Below are positions 1 through 10,559 of a DNA stretch of 25,657 bases, piece after piece. The stretch covers positions 1 to 25,657 of the forward strand of contig CAXKVR010000266.1 in the NCBI GenBank assembly GCA_964058845.1, given 5' to 3'. Under the pieces are notes generated by a model. It searched no databases, was not told the DNA's origin, and saw only the letters and a program-made list of their open reading frames with translations. The DNA comes from Carex sylvatica (Eukaryota > Streptophyta > Magnoliopsida > Poales > Cyperaceae). Numbering within the stretch: position 1 is the first letter of the stretch; every line of letters starts with the position of its first letter. A program made the position numbers and the translations under genes.

Positions 1-327
1 GTAAATGGGATTATTTTTTTATAATTCTAACTACATTTTTTGATATGTTTACTTATGTTATGTCTTTCTCAATGTAAACTGATACTTCCAATTTTGTTTA
101 CAGTACTTTTGACATGATTATATACCATTGTTCCATATGTACCATTGTTGATCTACTTATTTATACAGTTTTTGATCTGCTTGCTTATGTAGTGCTTCCA
201 GTCTGTTATACCCACCAACATGCACCATTTTCACTCCATATGTAAACTAATAGTTACGTGATATATATTGTTTTCATCATGTTTATCTCAATCGTCGCAG
301 CCAAAGCAAAGCGAGACTCATCCCTAG
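1..327 (+). mobile_element. Possible decayed Helitron 3' end
   Basis: No gene is visible here. The stretch is AT-rich and ends in a short GC-richer segment at about 292-327 that resembles plant Helitron 3' termini: a degenerate hairpin (GTCGC near 294 against GCGAGAC near 311), then a short spacer, then CTAG at 324-327 followed by T. Helitrons are rolling-circle transposons that end in a small hairpin plus CTRR and insert between A and T without target duplication. The left end lies outside the window and no Rep/helicase coding is seen, so this would be the tail of a non-autonomous copy. The call rests on one degenerate terminus. Confidence 0.35.
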
Positions 328-902
328 TATAACCTTATAGTGAACATAAATTTTATTTTCTTTTATTTTCTTGCATACTAATTTTCCTATATTTTCTTTC
401 CTAAGTCAGAATTTTAGCAACTTATATACGAGTAAAACCCAAAGACTAGATACACAATAAGTTTGTAAATAAAATTTAGCGACAGGTGACATTTGATGAT
501 ATAACCATTGTTTAATCACTACTTAAGAATAAGGTATATCTTTAAAAAAAAAGGGTTCAATAGCAAGTTTAATTTATATTTTTCAAAAACTTGTTGTATA
601 CTTTCTACAAATCCACTAAATAGTTTTTGGAGCTATATAGTTGTGCTTCCTTAAAACGCACATTCGCGCATAATACCCTCACAAAACTCTAGCCTTGACC
701 ACACATCCACAATGGATAAGAGACCGAAACCAATGGTTTATCACCGTATTTGCAACTACAAATAATAGTGACGCATTGTTTAAAAAAAAAAAGGATTCTT
801 TTTTTCTTTTCTTTTGTCTCTCTTTTGAGGCATTTAAGCATGAAAAATTAATGTGACGTATGATTCAAAGTGTAATAGAACACTAAATTGTAATGTACAT
901 GT
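328..902. other. AT-rich spacer, 3' flank of the NDH-subunit gene
   Basis: I see no coding region, RNA gene or clear repeat, only short poly-A/T runs (for example near 541 and 781). The part nearest 902 should hold the 3' UTR of the minus-strand gene that ends at 903, but I could not pick a convincing poly(A) signal. Confidence 0.5.
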
Positions 903-2667
903 TTACAAATTATCATGCTCAATAACTTGAGCTGCTCTCCATTCTTCTTCAGGGTTGAGAACAACAGGTACCATCATCGAGGCAGGGCCAGTGCAGATAA
1001 AATAATCCTCGCTGTCTTTTCTTTTTGCGAAAGAGCCAGGGCTACCCAAATATATGTCCTCGAATCCCATTCTAATTATCCTGAAATTTAGTTTGCTTCC
1101 CTGCAAAATAACATTTAGTCCTTATTAATTATGTAAATTTCTTCTTTCAAAAATGCAATTGTGAACTTGTTTTATAATTAGGCTTTGATAAATGAATGGC
1201 ATAATTAATTGAATTTGGATTAAATCAGTGTCCAAGAGTCAAGGGTTTCTACAAAATCCAAATTTAATTAGATATCTTCAAGTATGAATATATTGCAAAT
1301 TAAGGAAGATAATCAAATAATTGAACATTATCTCTTCTTTTTTTTTCTTTGGTATGTTTCAATATGTCTCATTTACTGATTAACTTACGTGCTTATCAAT
1401 GGTGGTGTAATTTGAGGGTGGAGTGCGACGCATGCGCTTTGATCTCTCAGAGGGAGGAACTGCATATACCCTGCTCAGTTTATTCTTCAAAAATGTATAT
1501 TGGTTGTCCTCCACAGTCCAGACACCCGCCTTGGGGGCATCCGGTTTAGATGAACCGAACCAACCAGAAGGTTTGTCATCCGGTTTCATTGCATCGACTG
1601 GAGATAGAATGCCAAAACTGGAGTCGAGAGGGGGATGTGCACAATAGGAGCAACCTATCAGACCGTCTATGGCTGTGCCATCCCGTTTATCCATCTTGAT
1701 GTGACTTAGAATGGCACTTGTCAGTTCAATTGGTTTCGTCCCGGTGTTGTTCACTATGACAGCAGTTGCTAGGCTCAGAGGGTAAAGGGAGATGACATAG
1801 GTGACCTCCAATGTACCATTTCCATTTGTGCAGCCTAGTTCGATCTACATAATGGTTCAAAAATAAGGAGATTTGCTGAAATTGTAGGTAATTTAGTTTT
1901 GAGAGAAAATGATATTCTATTTTTCTACTTAAAATTCTACCAAGACTCCTCATACTATATCAAAACTTCATTAATTGACAAGTTTATTTTACTTAAATTG
2001 TTATATTTTTTCTACATTGACGAAGGACGGGAAACTGGAATACGTGATTATAAATGGGTCACATACCTAATCACCTATTGGCATAATTTTACAAAAATCG
2101 GGCATTGAGTAAACTATATTTCATTGAAAAAATTGTATGAAAAACCAGTTATGACAAATACCTGAACTGAAATAATAAAACAGAAAAGGTGTCTAGTACC
2201 TGGACTGCATCAAAGGAATCAGAGTCAGTGTCTTTGACAACCCACTCTGACGGATACCAAGGTGAACTGTTGTTTGTTGTTTTTGACAAATCGTTTAAAA
2301 TCAAACCAATTCCTCCTTTCACAGAGCTAGGATCCTCGACTGTTTGGATAGTACGAAGTACCTCCTTGCATCCATCATCTTTCCAGAAAACCTTGGGTTT
2401 GTAAGACGTGATCAATGCATCGGATAAGCATAAATTTACCGAACTACCATTCCTAACGGATAACTCGACAGATGGGGTGCCATTGGATTCTATGAACTTG
2501 ATGCCTTTGCGGCCAAAGGTCTCTTCGAGTGATTGGAGAGAGGAAGTAGGAGATTGGGCAGGGACAGCAGTGGCATTGGTGGAGATAGAGAATGAGGTAG
2601 CTCGAATGAGTGGTAGAGGGAGGAGGGGTTTAGGATTGGAGAGATGAGCAGAGAGGAGAGAGGCCAT
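903..2667 (-). CDS. Photosynthetic NDH subcomplex B protein (PNSB2/NDF5 family), chloroplastic
   Basis: Three exons on the minus strand: 2667-2200, 1844-1389 and 1100-903 (468, 456 and 198 nt). All junctions are phase 0 with GT-AG borders (donor GTAAGT at 1388-1383), giving 373 residues. The first about 45 residues are rich in Ser, Ala, Thr and Pro with few acidic residues, as in a chloroplast transit peptide. The mature part begins with FGRKGIKF, then ELSVRNGSS and SYKPKVFWKDDG, and ends PASMMVPVVLNPEEEW...VIEHDNL, which is the galactose-mutarotase-like fold of the NDF2/NDF5 proteins. Family members (about 350 residues in Arabidopsis) are accessory subunits of the thylakoid NDH complex, needed for its assembly and for cyclic electron flow around photosystem I; they are not known to act as sugar epimerases. 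I cannot choose firmly between PNSB2 (NDF2/NDH45) and its paralogue NDF5. The frame is intact, so the gene is probably functional. Confidence 0.87.
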
Positions 2668-2957
2668 GGATGGTTTCTCCCTTGGTTGGAGAAGTCACAG
2701 GGGCCTCATGTCTTCTGGGCTTGGGATAGATAGATAAATTGACCTTTTGTATTTTGTCTGGTTTGGCTTCCTGAAATTATTTTTATGTGGGGTCCGGTTG
2801 TCATAGACTATTTTGTGATTGCATTGTGAAGGAAATAATTATGGGGTCCGCTTGTCATTCACCGCTTGCACTCAACGGATAGTGTTGACCACCCACTGAC
2901 CGGTGAAACTTTTCTCACACTGGTTGACTACCAGTGGCGCCGTCTTATTAATTTAGA
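2668..2957 (-). promoter_or_regulatory. Upstream region of the NDH-subunit gene
   Basis: This is the 5' flank of the minus-strand gene starting at 2667. It contains a run of GATA repeats on the plus strand at about 2724-2735. GATA/I-box elements are typical of light-regulated plant promoters, which fits a photosynthetic product. W-box-like TTGACC/TTGAC cores occur near 2885 and 2923. No clear TATA box is seen; many photosynthesis gene promoters lack one. Function is inferred from position and motifs only. Confidence 0.3.
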
Positions 2958-4420
2958 ACAAAATAGTCCTGGCTTATAAAATAAACTGTTTCCTAATCTT
3001 TTCCCAGTCCCCAAAAATAATGAAGTCATTTTAATTCAGACAAGACTTCCTCGTGCAACATGCCTCAAGATAACGGGCTGTTCTAACACCAACTTCCCTG
3101 TAATGTACTTGAGCATGCCATTGACGATGCCATTACTGGATAAGTTACAACTTAGATTACAGGGCTGGCAAACAAAATTGTTATCTAGGGGAGGGAGGCT
3201 CCAATTAATGCAATCAGTCCTTTCAGCAATCCCAATTTACTACATGTCATGTTTCAAGCTTCCTGGCTGGGTTATAAAACAGATTGACAAGATCCGGAGA
3301 GATATCCTATGGAGCCGGACTAATGGGTCGGGCAGTAATACGGGCATGCCGCTGGTAGGTTGGAATGTAGTCATTATGCCGAAGAAGATGGGTGGCATGG
3401 GAATTACCAACATTGAATTACAAAATGAGGCACTTCTCCTTAGATGGTGGTGGCGACTATATGAAGGAGATGATTCTCTTTGGGAGATTGTTTGTCGGAA
3501 GTTTTATGCCGAACCATTGGAAGACGGGGGTCCTGCTGCATGGATTAAGAAAGGTTCCTTCTTTTGGACAACACTAGCCACAAATAAACACATCTTCCAT
3601 TGGTGCACATCCTGGGTAATCGGTAATGGCAACAGGATCAACTTCCGGTGATTCCTGGGCCGAACACCAATTCTGAGGCAATCGGATCCGATACCCAATA
3701 ACCCGGTGCTTTCTTTGAAGGAAGCTCAACATGTACTGACGGAGGTGGCCCCCACTTGCATTGTAACCTTTACTGAGAAGGATACAATCAGATGGAATTG
3801 AGGTACGACAGGAACTTACTCATCAAAATCAGTGTACAAAATCATGGCTGAAGGTGGGGAAGTAATTATGCGGAATTTCGAGGTCTGGACTGCAAAAGTA
3901 CCACCTTCGGTCAGGATTTTTGAGTATCTGATGATGAAGCAGAAGTTACTGACAAGAGATGTGCTAAGAAGAATGAACTGTGAGCTGCAATGTGTGATGT
4001 GCTCGACTAATTCGGATGAAACAGAGGTCTACTTACTGTTTCAGTGTAGTTATGCAAAGAGAGTTTGGCGGTTTGAATCAGGAGTGGTACAGAGGAGGGT
4101 ACCGGTACCAACTGTTCAACATATATGGGAAGTATCTCGGCTTGCTAGAGATAGTACAGTCAGTTCACATAGTTGGATGGCACGCTTCCTATGTGTGGCA
4201 TGATGGATTTGGAGGCAGAGAAACAACATAATTTTTACAGAGGAAACGATATCGCCAGAGGTGCTGGGTTGGAAGGTGCTCCAGGAGGGGGCACTATGGC
4301 TGAAATTCTGCTAAGGAATTAAAGATGTCGATTTATAATAAAATTAGATGAACTGTGTTATGTTTATGTTTGTAATTTGACAACCACGGTCAAAACTTCT
4401 TTTAAAAAATAAAAATAAAA
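2958..4420 (+). mobile_element. 5'-truncated LINE (non-LTR retrotransposon)
   Basis: LINE homology begins around 3013 inside the reverse-transcriptase region, so the ORF1, endonuclease and most RT catalytic segments are absent. This is the usual result of incomplete target-primed reverse transcription. The element ends in an A-rich tail at about 4401-4420. The 8-mer AATTTAGA occurs just left of the presumed start (2950-2957) and again at the end of the tail, which could be a target-site duplication, although in AT-rich DNA this is weak. The element lies between two convergently unrelated minus-strand host genes and is oriented opposite to both. The left edge is uncertain by about 50 bases. 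Confidence 0.7.
3010..4338 (+). pseudogene. LINE reverse transcriptase C-terminus plus zf-RVT domain, broken
   Basis: A single reading frame carries recognisable plant LINE sequence. It starts with KITGCSNTNFP and YLSMPLT, continues with LQGWQTKLLSRGGRL and IPIYYMSCFKLP (3' end of the RT domain, 3055-3300), then MGGMGITNIELQN and a linker. A zf-RVT segment follows at about 3805-4080 with the CVMC pair and a later C; the histidine normally found in this finger reads Tyr (EVYLLFQC). The C-terminal WIWRQRNNIIF follows at 4204. The frame is interrupted by in-frame TGA at 3649, 3799 and 4201 and by TAA at 4312, but I see no frameshift across 1.3 kb. The TGA at 4201 sits where the family usually has Trp. 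The copy cannot encode a working enzyme. Confidence 0.85.
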
Positions 4421-5048
4421 TTTAGATGGGACTGACATTAAAGATTATCAAGTATCTCGTTACTAAATTCATGTGATTAGGTGTCTTGTTCCACTGCAAT
4501 TTGCCAACGTCCCAATTACCTGAGAGTAGAGTAAGATTGATAACTGACAATAATGATTATGAAGTCACTTCTACATTGACATGGTACGGGGAGATTCTTT
4601 TTAACCAACATCAATTGATAACAACGGGACTAATTCGATCAATATATTATTCACACAAAAAATAAACAATAAGTAAATAAAATAGAAAGCCGAAATGTTA
4701 TCTCAAGAATGAAATCATCATACGAATCAGCTATTTCAGATAAATTGCATCTTCGGAACACAATGAATTATTTACTCGAAGAGGCAGAGTTTATTGTCTT
4801 ACAATCCATTGTACTTTTAATCATGTACAGTAAACTAGACACAGAGACGCACTGACAAACAAATAGAACAAACCATAGGCAGCTGATGCCGGCCAAGAAT
4901 AGACAAACCATCAAAATCACTATAAAGGTAAAAAGAAAGCTTAGGGGTCACAATTCACAAGCAAAAGAATTTAGAAGAGGAAGGGACATGCACACAAAAT
5001 TGAAGAACAAAGAAAAAAACTATTATATCTTCAGATGTTAAAAGAAGT
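4421..5048. other. Spacer and 3' flank of the quinone reductase gene
   Basis: No ORF of interest is present. The right half should be the 3' UTR of the minus-strand gene whose stop is at 5051-5049. AATAAA on the minus strand (plus-strand 4790-4795), about 250 bases past the stop, is a plausible poly(A) signal. The left half, next to the LINE tail, is AT-rich with nothing recognisable. Confidence 0.4.
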
Positions 5049-7196
5049 CTACGAAGAAGCGAGCATGCGCTTGACAATAGAGGCCATGTACTTTCCCTGA
5101 TGCTCAGCAAGAGATAGCTCTGTCTCACTTGCTTGCCTGGAACCATCTCCTGCATAAACTCCGGCACCATAGGGACTGCCTCCTTTGACCTCATCCATGT
5201 TGAACATACCAGCCCCAAATGTGTACCCAATTGGTACAAATAGCATACCATGATGAGCCAGCTGGGTGATTGCTGTCCATCTACATAAAATTTTGGAGTA
5301 CATGCAGGATCAGCACCAGTAGTAGCCATAATTTTGTGTAGGACATCAAAAAGAAGGGTCTTTAAATATTCTCAATTAATATTTCCTGAATTCCTTTTGT
5401 TTTCTTCACCTTTAAGAAATAAATCTATATCCAGGCAAGAATCTTTATTTATATTTTAAATCCTCAATCCTGTTAAATTTCTTATATTAAACTTTCGAAA
5501 CAATAGAAAATGCAGGGGGTTATTCGTATAAAAGAAAAGAAAAGAAAAGAAAAAAGTAATTTGGTTTACTTACTCATTAAAACAGAAAATATGAAACAAA
5601 TCTCGGTTAACCTTGATCAAATTAATATCTAAAGTAATATAGACATCAGAAGAAAATTGTTTCCACACCATGACACCAGTACTATTTCACAAAGTATCAC
5701 CTAAATGTTGTTATGTTGATATATCTTTACCAAATAGTTTTGCAAGGCATCGCAGGACAAATAAATATGATTTTATTGGATAATTAACAAACAACTTCCT
5801 TGATAAAAAAAAAAAATAGTGCCCTTTAATAAAACTAATAATTCAATACACAATTTTTCATGTTTTTGTTTTTAACCAAAAAATGTTTAAATTGACAGGA
5901 TGTTTTCTTTGCTTTACATAATTATTTCTCTATCAATGCTTAATCACTTATAGTGCTTATAGTGGACAGGTCACTTAATCAATCATTGAAGGCATTTCTT
6001 ATCACCAAAAAGTCTTGCATCACATTGAAATAAGGACTTATTTAACCTAAATTGGGTCATTATCCTGATATCTAATATAAGGACAATCTGAAGCAACTAG
6101 CCCCGAAAATTACACCTACCCAACTTCACAAACACAGTCTATTCTGCATCAGTAATTTTCAACTTAGCAAACATTAAAATCCCAATAGCATACAAATATT
6201 TTTTTTAAGAAATAAGAAGTAAAAGAACTTACGCAGTGGTCTCTTGACCTCCTCCTTGCGTACCAGTGCTGACAAAAAAGCCAGCAGGCTTACCAGCAAG
6301 CTTCTGCTCCTTCCAGAGTCCACCCGTTGAATCAAAAAAAGCCTTCATTTGAGCTGCCATTGTACCATATCTTGTAGGAAAACCAAAGAGTACCCCATCT
6401 GCCTTCTCAAGCTCATCTGCTGTTATAATCTGTCAAACTCCACGTTGTAAAGCCGCATTCAATTTTCAATTATAGTGAAAATTTGCTACATTATATTATA
6501 ATTCAAAGAAATGTATAGTAGTGCCAGTTTATCAAGGATGATCATTCTGGTCTGATACCAGTAAACACAAAAACTATACATGTAACTTTGTTCAAAACAA
6601 GTATGTAACTGTAAGGGAGCTTATTGTAGTCTCTAATGTAGGGAGCTTATTGTGGTCTCTAATGTGTAAATCCTTCACGTTATTATTTTTCAGTACACAC
6701 CATATTCTAATTTGCGAACCTGTTTCACTCAATTTTTCACTGATTCATATAAACTTAGGATCATTTGGTACAGAAAATAATTCAAATAATAATAAGAGCG
6801 ATCTATGACCATTAAATGGATAAATTAACAAATGAAAACTAGCATTACCGGGTATGATTCATCCTTAGGAGGGGCGTGCATTTTATCAAGCACCTCCTGC
6901 GAAAGTGTCTCAGCAACACGGTACAAAACAGCCTCCACACCGTCGATCCCATCCACACCTTTCTTCATCCTCTTGGCCAGAGACTCCACATGACCGTACA
7001 TGGAGTAGAAAACAATAAACACCTTCAGACTGCCATCGGACGGTTTTTCCACCACGACAGTCGAATCAGCAACATCAACAGTCTCTTTAGAGGTAACTGT
7101 GGTCTCACGTGACCCCGAAGGTGCGGCAGTGGTGTTTCCAGTGACCACGCCCTCTTTCTGCTTCTTGCTTGGCGCGCAGCCCCCTCCTTTTCCCAT
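5049..7196 (-). CDS. NAD(P)H:quinone oxidoreductase, FQR1-like (WrbA family) with N-terminal extension
   Basis: Three minus-strand exons: 7196-6849 (348 nt), 6429-6233 (197 nt) and 5280-5049 (232 nt), joined by GT-AG introns of 419 and 952 bases, giving 258 residues. Flavodoxin-like quinone reductases use FMN to transfer two electrons from NAD(P)H to quinones, avoiding semiquinone radicals. FMN-binding signatures are visible: [14 protein letters not shown] (residues 59-72), [18 protein letters not shown] (131-148) and [19 protein letters not shown] (168-186), followed by the conserved tail [11 protein letters not shown]...AEHQGKY. Compared with the roughly 204-residue FQR1 type there is an extra N-terminal segment of about 55 residues, as in the Arabidopsis FQR1-like 2 type. 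I chose the Met at 7196 because MGKGGGC is conserved in that subgroup; an in-frame Met eight codons upstream (7220) also exists. Gly2 followed by Cys7 suggests N-myristoylation and palmitoylation, hence membrane attachment (inference). Confidence 0.9.
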
Positions 7197-7771
7197 TTGC
7201 GCTCTTCGTGCGTAGCTCAAGGCTCGAATTCAATCAAATTTGAAGAATGGAAGAGAATTTCAAGAGCGGATCTGGTTCTTGATCAGGACTAAGAAAAGAG
7301 AAATGAAGAAGAAGATAAGCATATCATCGAGAATATTAATTAGCAATTACCATAAAGAGCAAAGGATAAATTGAATTTAGGGGCCCGGACGTACTTACCC
7401 CCTTTCTTTTCTTGTTCCTGCTCCTTTCCAGCTTTCCTTTCCTTTTTTGAAAGAGAGAACCGAGAAGGAAATAGAGAGGAGAGTCAGGAGCCAAGACTCG
7501 AGATGCAATTCTGATCTGTACACATATACATGTCAATCGAGAGAAGATATGGGGAGGAACAAGCAGGAGCAGGCTTCGCTGGCACGATGGAAAGAAGGGA
7601 TTTATACGGTTTGACCGACACATGGTGGACCGTCGACTATGTATGCGAGGGATCAGCTGCGGCGCTTGCGCTTATTGGGAGGGTTGGTGGAGCTGACGTC
7701 ACACTTGAGATGCATGTCCTCAGAGTGAGTCGATATCTGATCCCTGTGGCAGCTAATAACAACTAACTTGT
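7197..7771 (-). promoter_or_regulatory. Leader and promoter of the FQR1-like gene, with a TGACGTCA element
   Basis: Read on the minus strand, this is the 5' flank of the quinone reductase. Just upstream of the ATG it is CT-rich, as plant leaders are. A strong donor (GTAAGTAC, plus-strand 7398-7391) and a pyrimidine-rich acceptor (CTTAG, 7293-7289) could bound a 110-base leader intron; this is unproven. Farther out lies TGACGTCA at 7694-7701, a perfect palindrome that matches the binding site of plant bZIP/TGA factors. TGA factors activate detoxification genes in response to xenobiotics and auxin, which fits a quinone reductase. Confidence 0.35.
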
Positions 7772-8845
7772 GTGGTCGACTACTGACACTGATGGGACCA
7801 ATATGCATTATACTCTTTTTTTATGTAAAGTATTTTTTTACTAACAATATTTGTCTGGAATATTATACTCATTTTTTTATGTAAATTAATTTAAAGGATT
7901 TTTGTATTATTATTCTATAATCATTATTATTTTATTTAAGGAATTAGCCATGTCACACGATGTGTCTATAGCCGCTCTAAAAATTCTCAATCCCAGAGAA
8001 TGTTTTGGGAATTTGGATCGTTGAAGTTAAACAGTAAAAAATAGCCTGAATGTTAAAGAAAAAAATAAAATAGTGAAGCCAATTAAAGAAATCGATCAAA
8101 GATTTAAAAATTCAATCCATTTGACTTTCTACATTGGAAAAAAAAAATACACGAGTGCGAGAAAAATTTTATTTTTAAAAATTATATTAAATAATATAAA
8201 AAAAATTGACTACCTGGGATTTTATATGACTTAGAATGCGCCAAATTGATAATTCGAATTCAAACTTTAGAACCGAGTTAGTGGTCCTACTCGAAAATTT
8301 TCTTCTTTTTTACAAACAACACACAAAACCGGACGATAATTCTCCACCTTGAATACGAAAAAAAAAAACAGTTTTGGATGAGAGAAGGTAAAGTGAAAAA
8401 ATTGTGATTTTGATCATGTCCACGTGTTGTGATGAAGTTAATTTTTGACATGTTGTATTTTATTATGTTGTGATCAAAATAATCATATTATGTGAGTTAT
8501 ATCGTAACTAAGTCGTGACGTGATCAATCACATTAATCATATTAATCATGTATGAACATATTTAACTAAACTTTTCGTAATTTAAATTTATTTATTACAA
8601 AATTTTAAAAAATGCAGAATGAATCTTAGAAAAAATTTAAATATAGAACTAATATTTGAAAAATTAATGTTAATTTTTTTATACTGAACTAGTGTTGAAA
8701 AAATGTGATGTGCATGTTGTTCTGTGTTATGTTTTGTAATGTATCGGTGTCATTTTTATTAAGAATAGTCATGGCACGTAACTGATATGTGTTTTGTACC
8801 GTATTGTGTTGTAGCTTTTCTTTTTTTGTGCCGAGCCGATTAGGG
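7772..8845. other. AT-rich intergenic DNA
   Basis: No supported gene. The sequence is very AT-rich with many homopolymer runs. The stretch around 8390-8560 has several short TGATCA, CGTGT and GTCGTGACG words of the kind left by old transposons, but no ends can be set. Confidence 0.4.
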
Positions 8846-9300
8846 GTGTTTATTTGGTCCGGTTTAGTCCGTTTTGAACCAAACATAATTAGTTTGAATC
8901 AAACGGTTCAGTTTTTTCGATTTAATGGTTCGGTTTAGTTTGTGTTTTAAAATCAAATTATAACTTCGGTTCGGTTCAGTTTGGTTTGAAAATTTTCAAA
9001 ACCGAAATAACTGAACCAACCGAACTTTTATATATGATGAATTTGGTCCGAATTGTCCCGGTTTATTTCTTAGTACCCTGATTTATTTCTTAATCAATTG
9101 CTTTAAATACTTCAATATATTTCTTAATATCCCGTTTTATTCCTTAATACCTCGGTTTATTTCTTAATATACAGTTTATTATAAATCAATTTCTTTAAAT
9201 AAAAAATTAATATATTTTTGTTTGAACCGAACAAATTGAAATAAAACTTTAATTCTGTTCGATTTTATTTTTGACCCGCAAGCACATTTTAATATATTCA
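8846..9300 (+). mobile_element. Probable hAT-like element remnant rich in GGTTCGGTTT words
   Basis: The left edge TTAGGGGTGTTTAT (about 8840-8853) looks like a plant hAT terminal repeat (T/CAGGGGTG). Behind it runs a dense series of degenerate CCGGTTT/GGTTCGG/AACCGAA words on both strands (8859-9030), then a run of related TTTATTTCTTAATA words at about 9060-9180. These short subterminal repeats are typical transposase-binding arrays. A matching right terminal repeat is not found before 9300, so the right edge is a guess and the copy is degraded. Confidence 0.45.
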
Positions 9301-9386
9301 TCATGTTGAACGGTTTAAATTGACTGTTTAGATTTTAAAAATGTAGGATGTAATATGATGTCATTAAAAAAAATGTAATTGAATAA

Positions 9387-9420
9387 ATATATATATATAT
9401 ATATATATATAGATATATAT
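9387..9420. repeat. (AT)n microsatellite at the left edge of the foldback element
   Basis: An AT dinucleotide run, interrupted by one GAT, directly abuts the hairpin element that starts at 9421. A second AT run (9848-9862) abuts its right end, so the element appears to have inserted into, or duplicated, an AT-rich target. Confidence 0.8.
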
Positions 9421-9847
9421 AGAGGTTGGCTACTATGCTTATATAAGCATATTCCCACATATGCTTATAACTTATTTTTGTGTTTTCAATGTCCAAATGG
9501 TCAATCGGAACCGTTCATCTTGTTCTCCATATTAATATGTTCTTGGAGACTAAATTTTATATTTTTCTGAATTTTTTTACTATTTATTAAGCCACTTTGA
9601 AAATCGCTGATCTAACGGTGACTTAACAAAACAGTAAAATCAGAAGCTACCGTTGGAACAGAGATTTTCAAATTGGCTTAATAAATAGTAAAAAAATTCA
9701 GAAAAATATAAAATTTAGTCTCCAATAACATATTAATATGGAGAACAAGATGAACGGTTCCGATCGACCATTTGGACATTGAAAACACAAGAATAAGTTA
9801 TAAGCATATGTGGGGATATGCTTATATAAGCATAGTAGCCATCCTCT
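9421..9847. mobile_element. 427-bp foldback (hairpin) MITE with 204-bp arms
   Basis: Bases 9421-9624 and 9644-9847 are inverted repeats of each other with about 11 mismatches and no gap by my hand alignment (roughly 95% identical), separated by a 19-base loop. The ends read AGAGGTTGGCTACTATGC on the left and its near complement on the right. The arms contain no long ORF. Such structures are non-autonomous foldback or MITE elements. A transcript through it would fold into one long hairpin. The superfamily cannot be set because the flanks are AT repeats that hide any target duplication. Similarity of the arms implies a fairly recent origin compared with other repeats here. Confidence 0.85.
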
Positions 9848-9862
9848 ATATATATATATATA

Positions 9863-10559
9863 TTGTATAGTACTGACAAAAAGAACAAATTAGATACTTA
9901 TCGACCATCCAGATCAAATCAGAAACTCGCCCCTTGGAACTTCCTATTTTAACGGACCCATTACAATATTAGAAGTAACTGCAAACTTCCGTCAAAATGG
10001 TGGTGTAAATGTGTCACAATTTAGACCGTCCTATTAACATCAAACACTATATTCATTTAATTCTTTTAGAAAAAAGAACTTGATATGATTGAATCATCCC
10101 ATTTCAATAGAGACGGAAAATAAAAAGTCACGTCGACACGGTTACTTCACAACACAGCACAGCATGGTTCTGTCACGATAAGATTACGACACACGATTTC
10201 ATTTTTTTTTTTTTTTTGTGTGTGGCATATTGCGATTATTTTTTGAGAAAAAAAATAAAACGTCACGACATGTAAATCGTCAAATTGCAGTTCTACATGA
10301 GACATGCAACATTTTTTTTCTATTTTTTTCAATAAACTAATTTAATTCATGGATAAAAATAAGTAGACATAATTAAATATGATTAAATGTGACATATATT
10401 ATTAAATGTGACCGATCACGACATATAATATTCATGTTGTAATTACATTCTATTATTTTAAATGATACATAAAAAATTAACTCGATCACAACGATAACAT
10501 CAAAATTACCACATATTAGTTACAAAATTATACAAATTTATTTCACTAGTGATTGAGAT
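9863..10559. other. AT-rich intergenic DNA with short CACGAC/GTCGTG words
   Basis: No supported gene. It contains long T runs (10203-10217) and scattered words such as CACGACA and GATCACGAC (10265, 10395-10425) that resemble decayed repeat DNA, without terminal structures that I can define. Confidence 0.4.

Noticed and set aside
2189..2647. Plus-strand ORFs across the first exon of the NDH-subunit gene
   Set aside because: They are antisense shadows of a well-supported exon with conserved motifs on the minus strand.
7530..7766. A 78-codon plus-strand ORF beside the quinone reductase leader
   Set aside because: It overlaps the presumed promoter and leader of the opposite-strand gene, has no recognisable domain, and its composition looks like chance translation of GC-richer promoter DNA.
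8846..9300. Considered the GGTTCGGTTT array as a satellite
   Set aside because: The words are short, degenerate and in both orientations behind a TAGGGGTG-like end, which fits subterminal repeats of a hAT-like element better than a tandem satellite.
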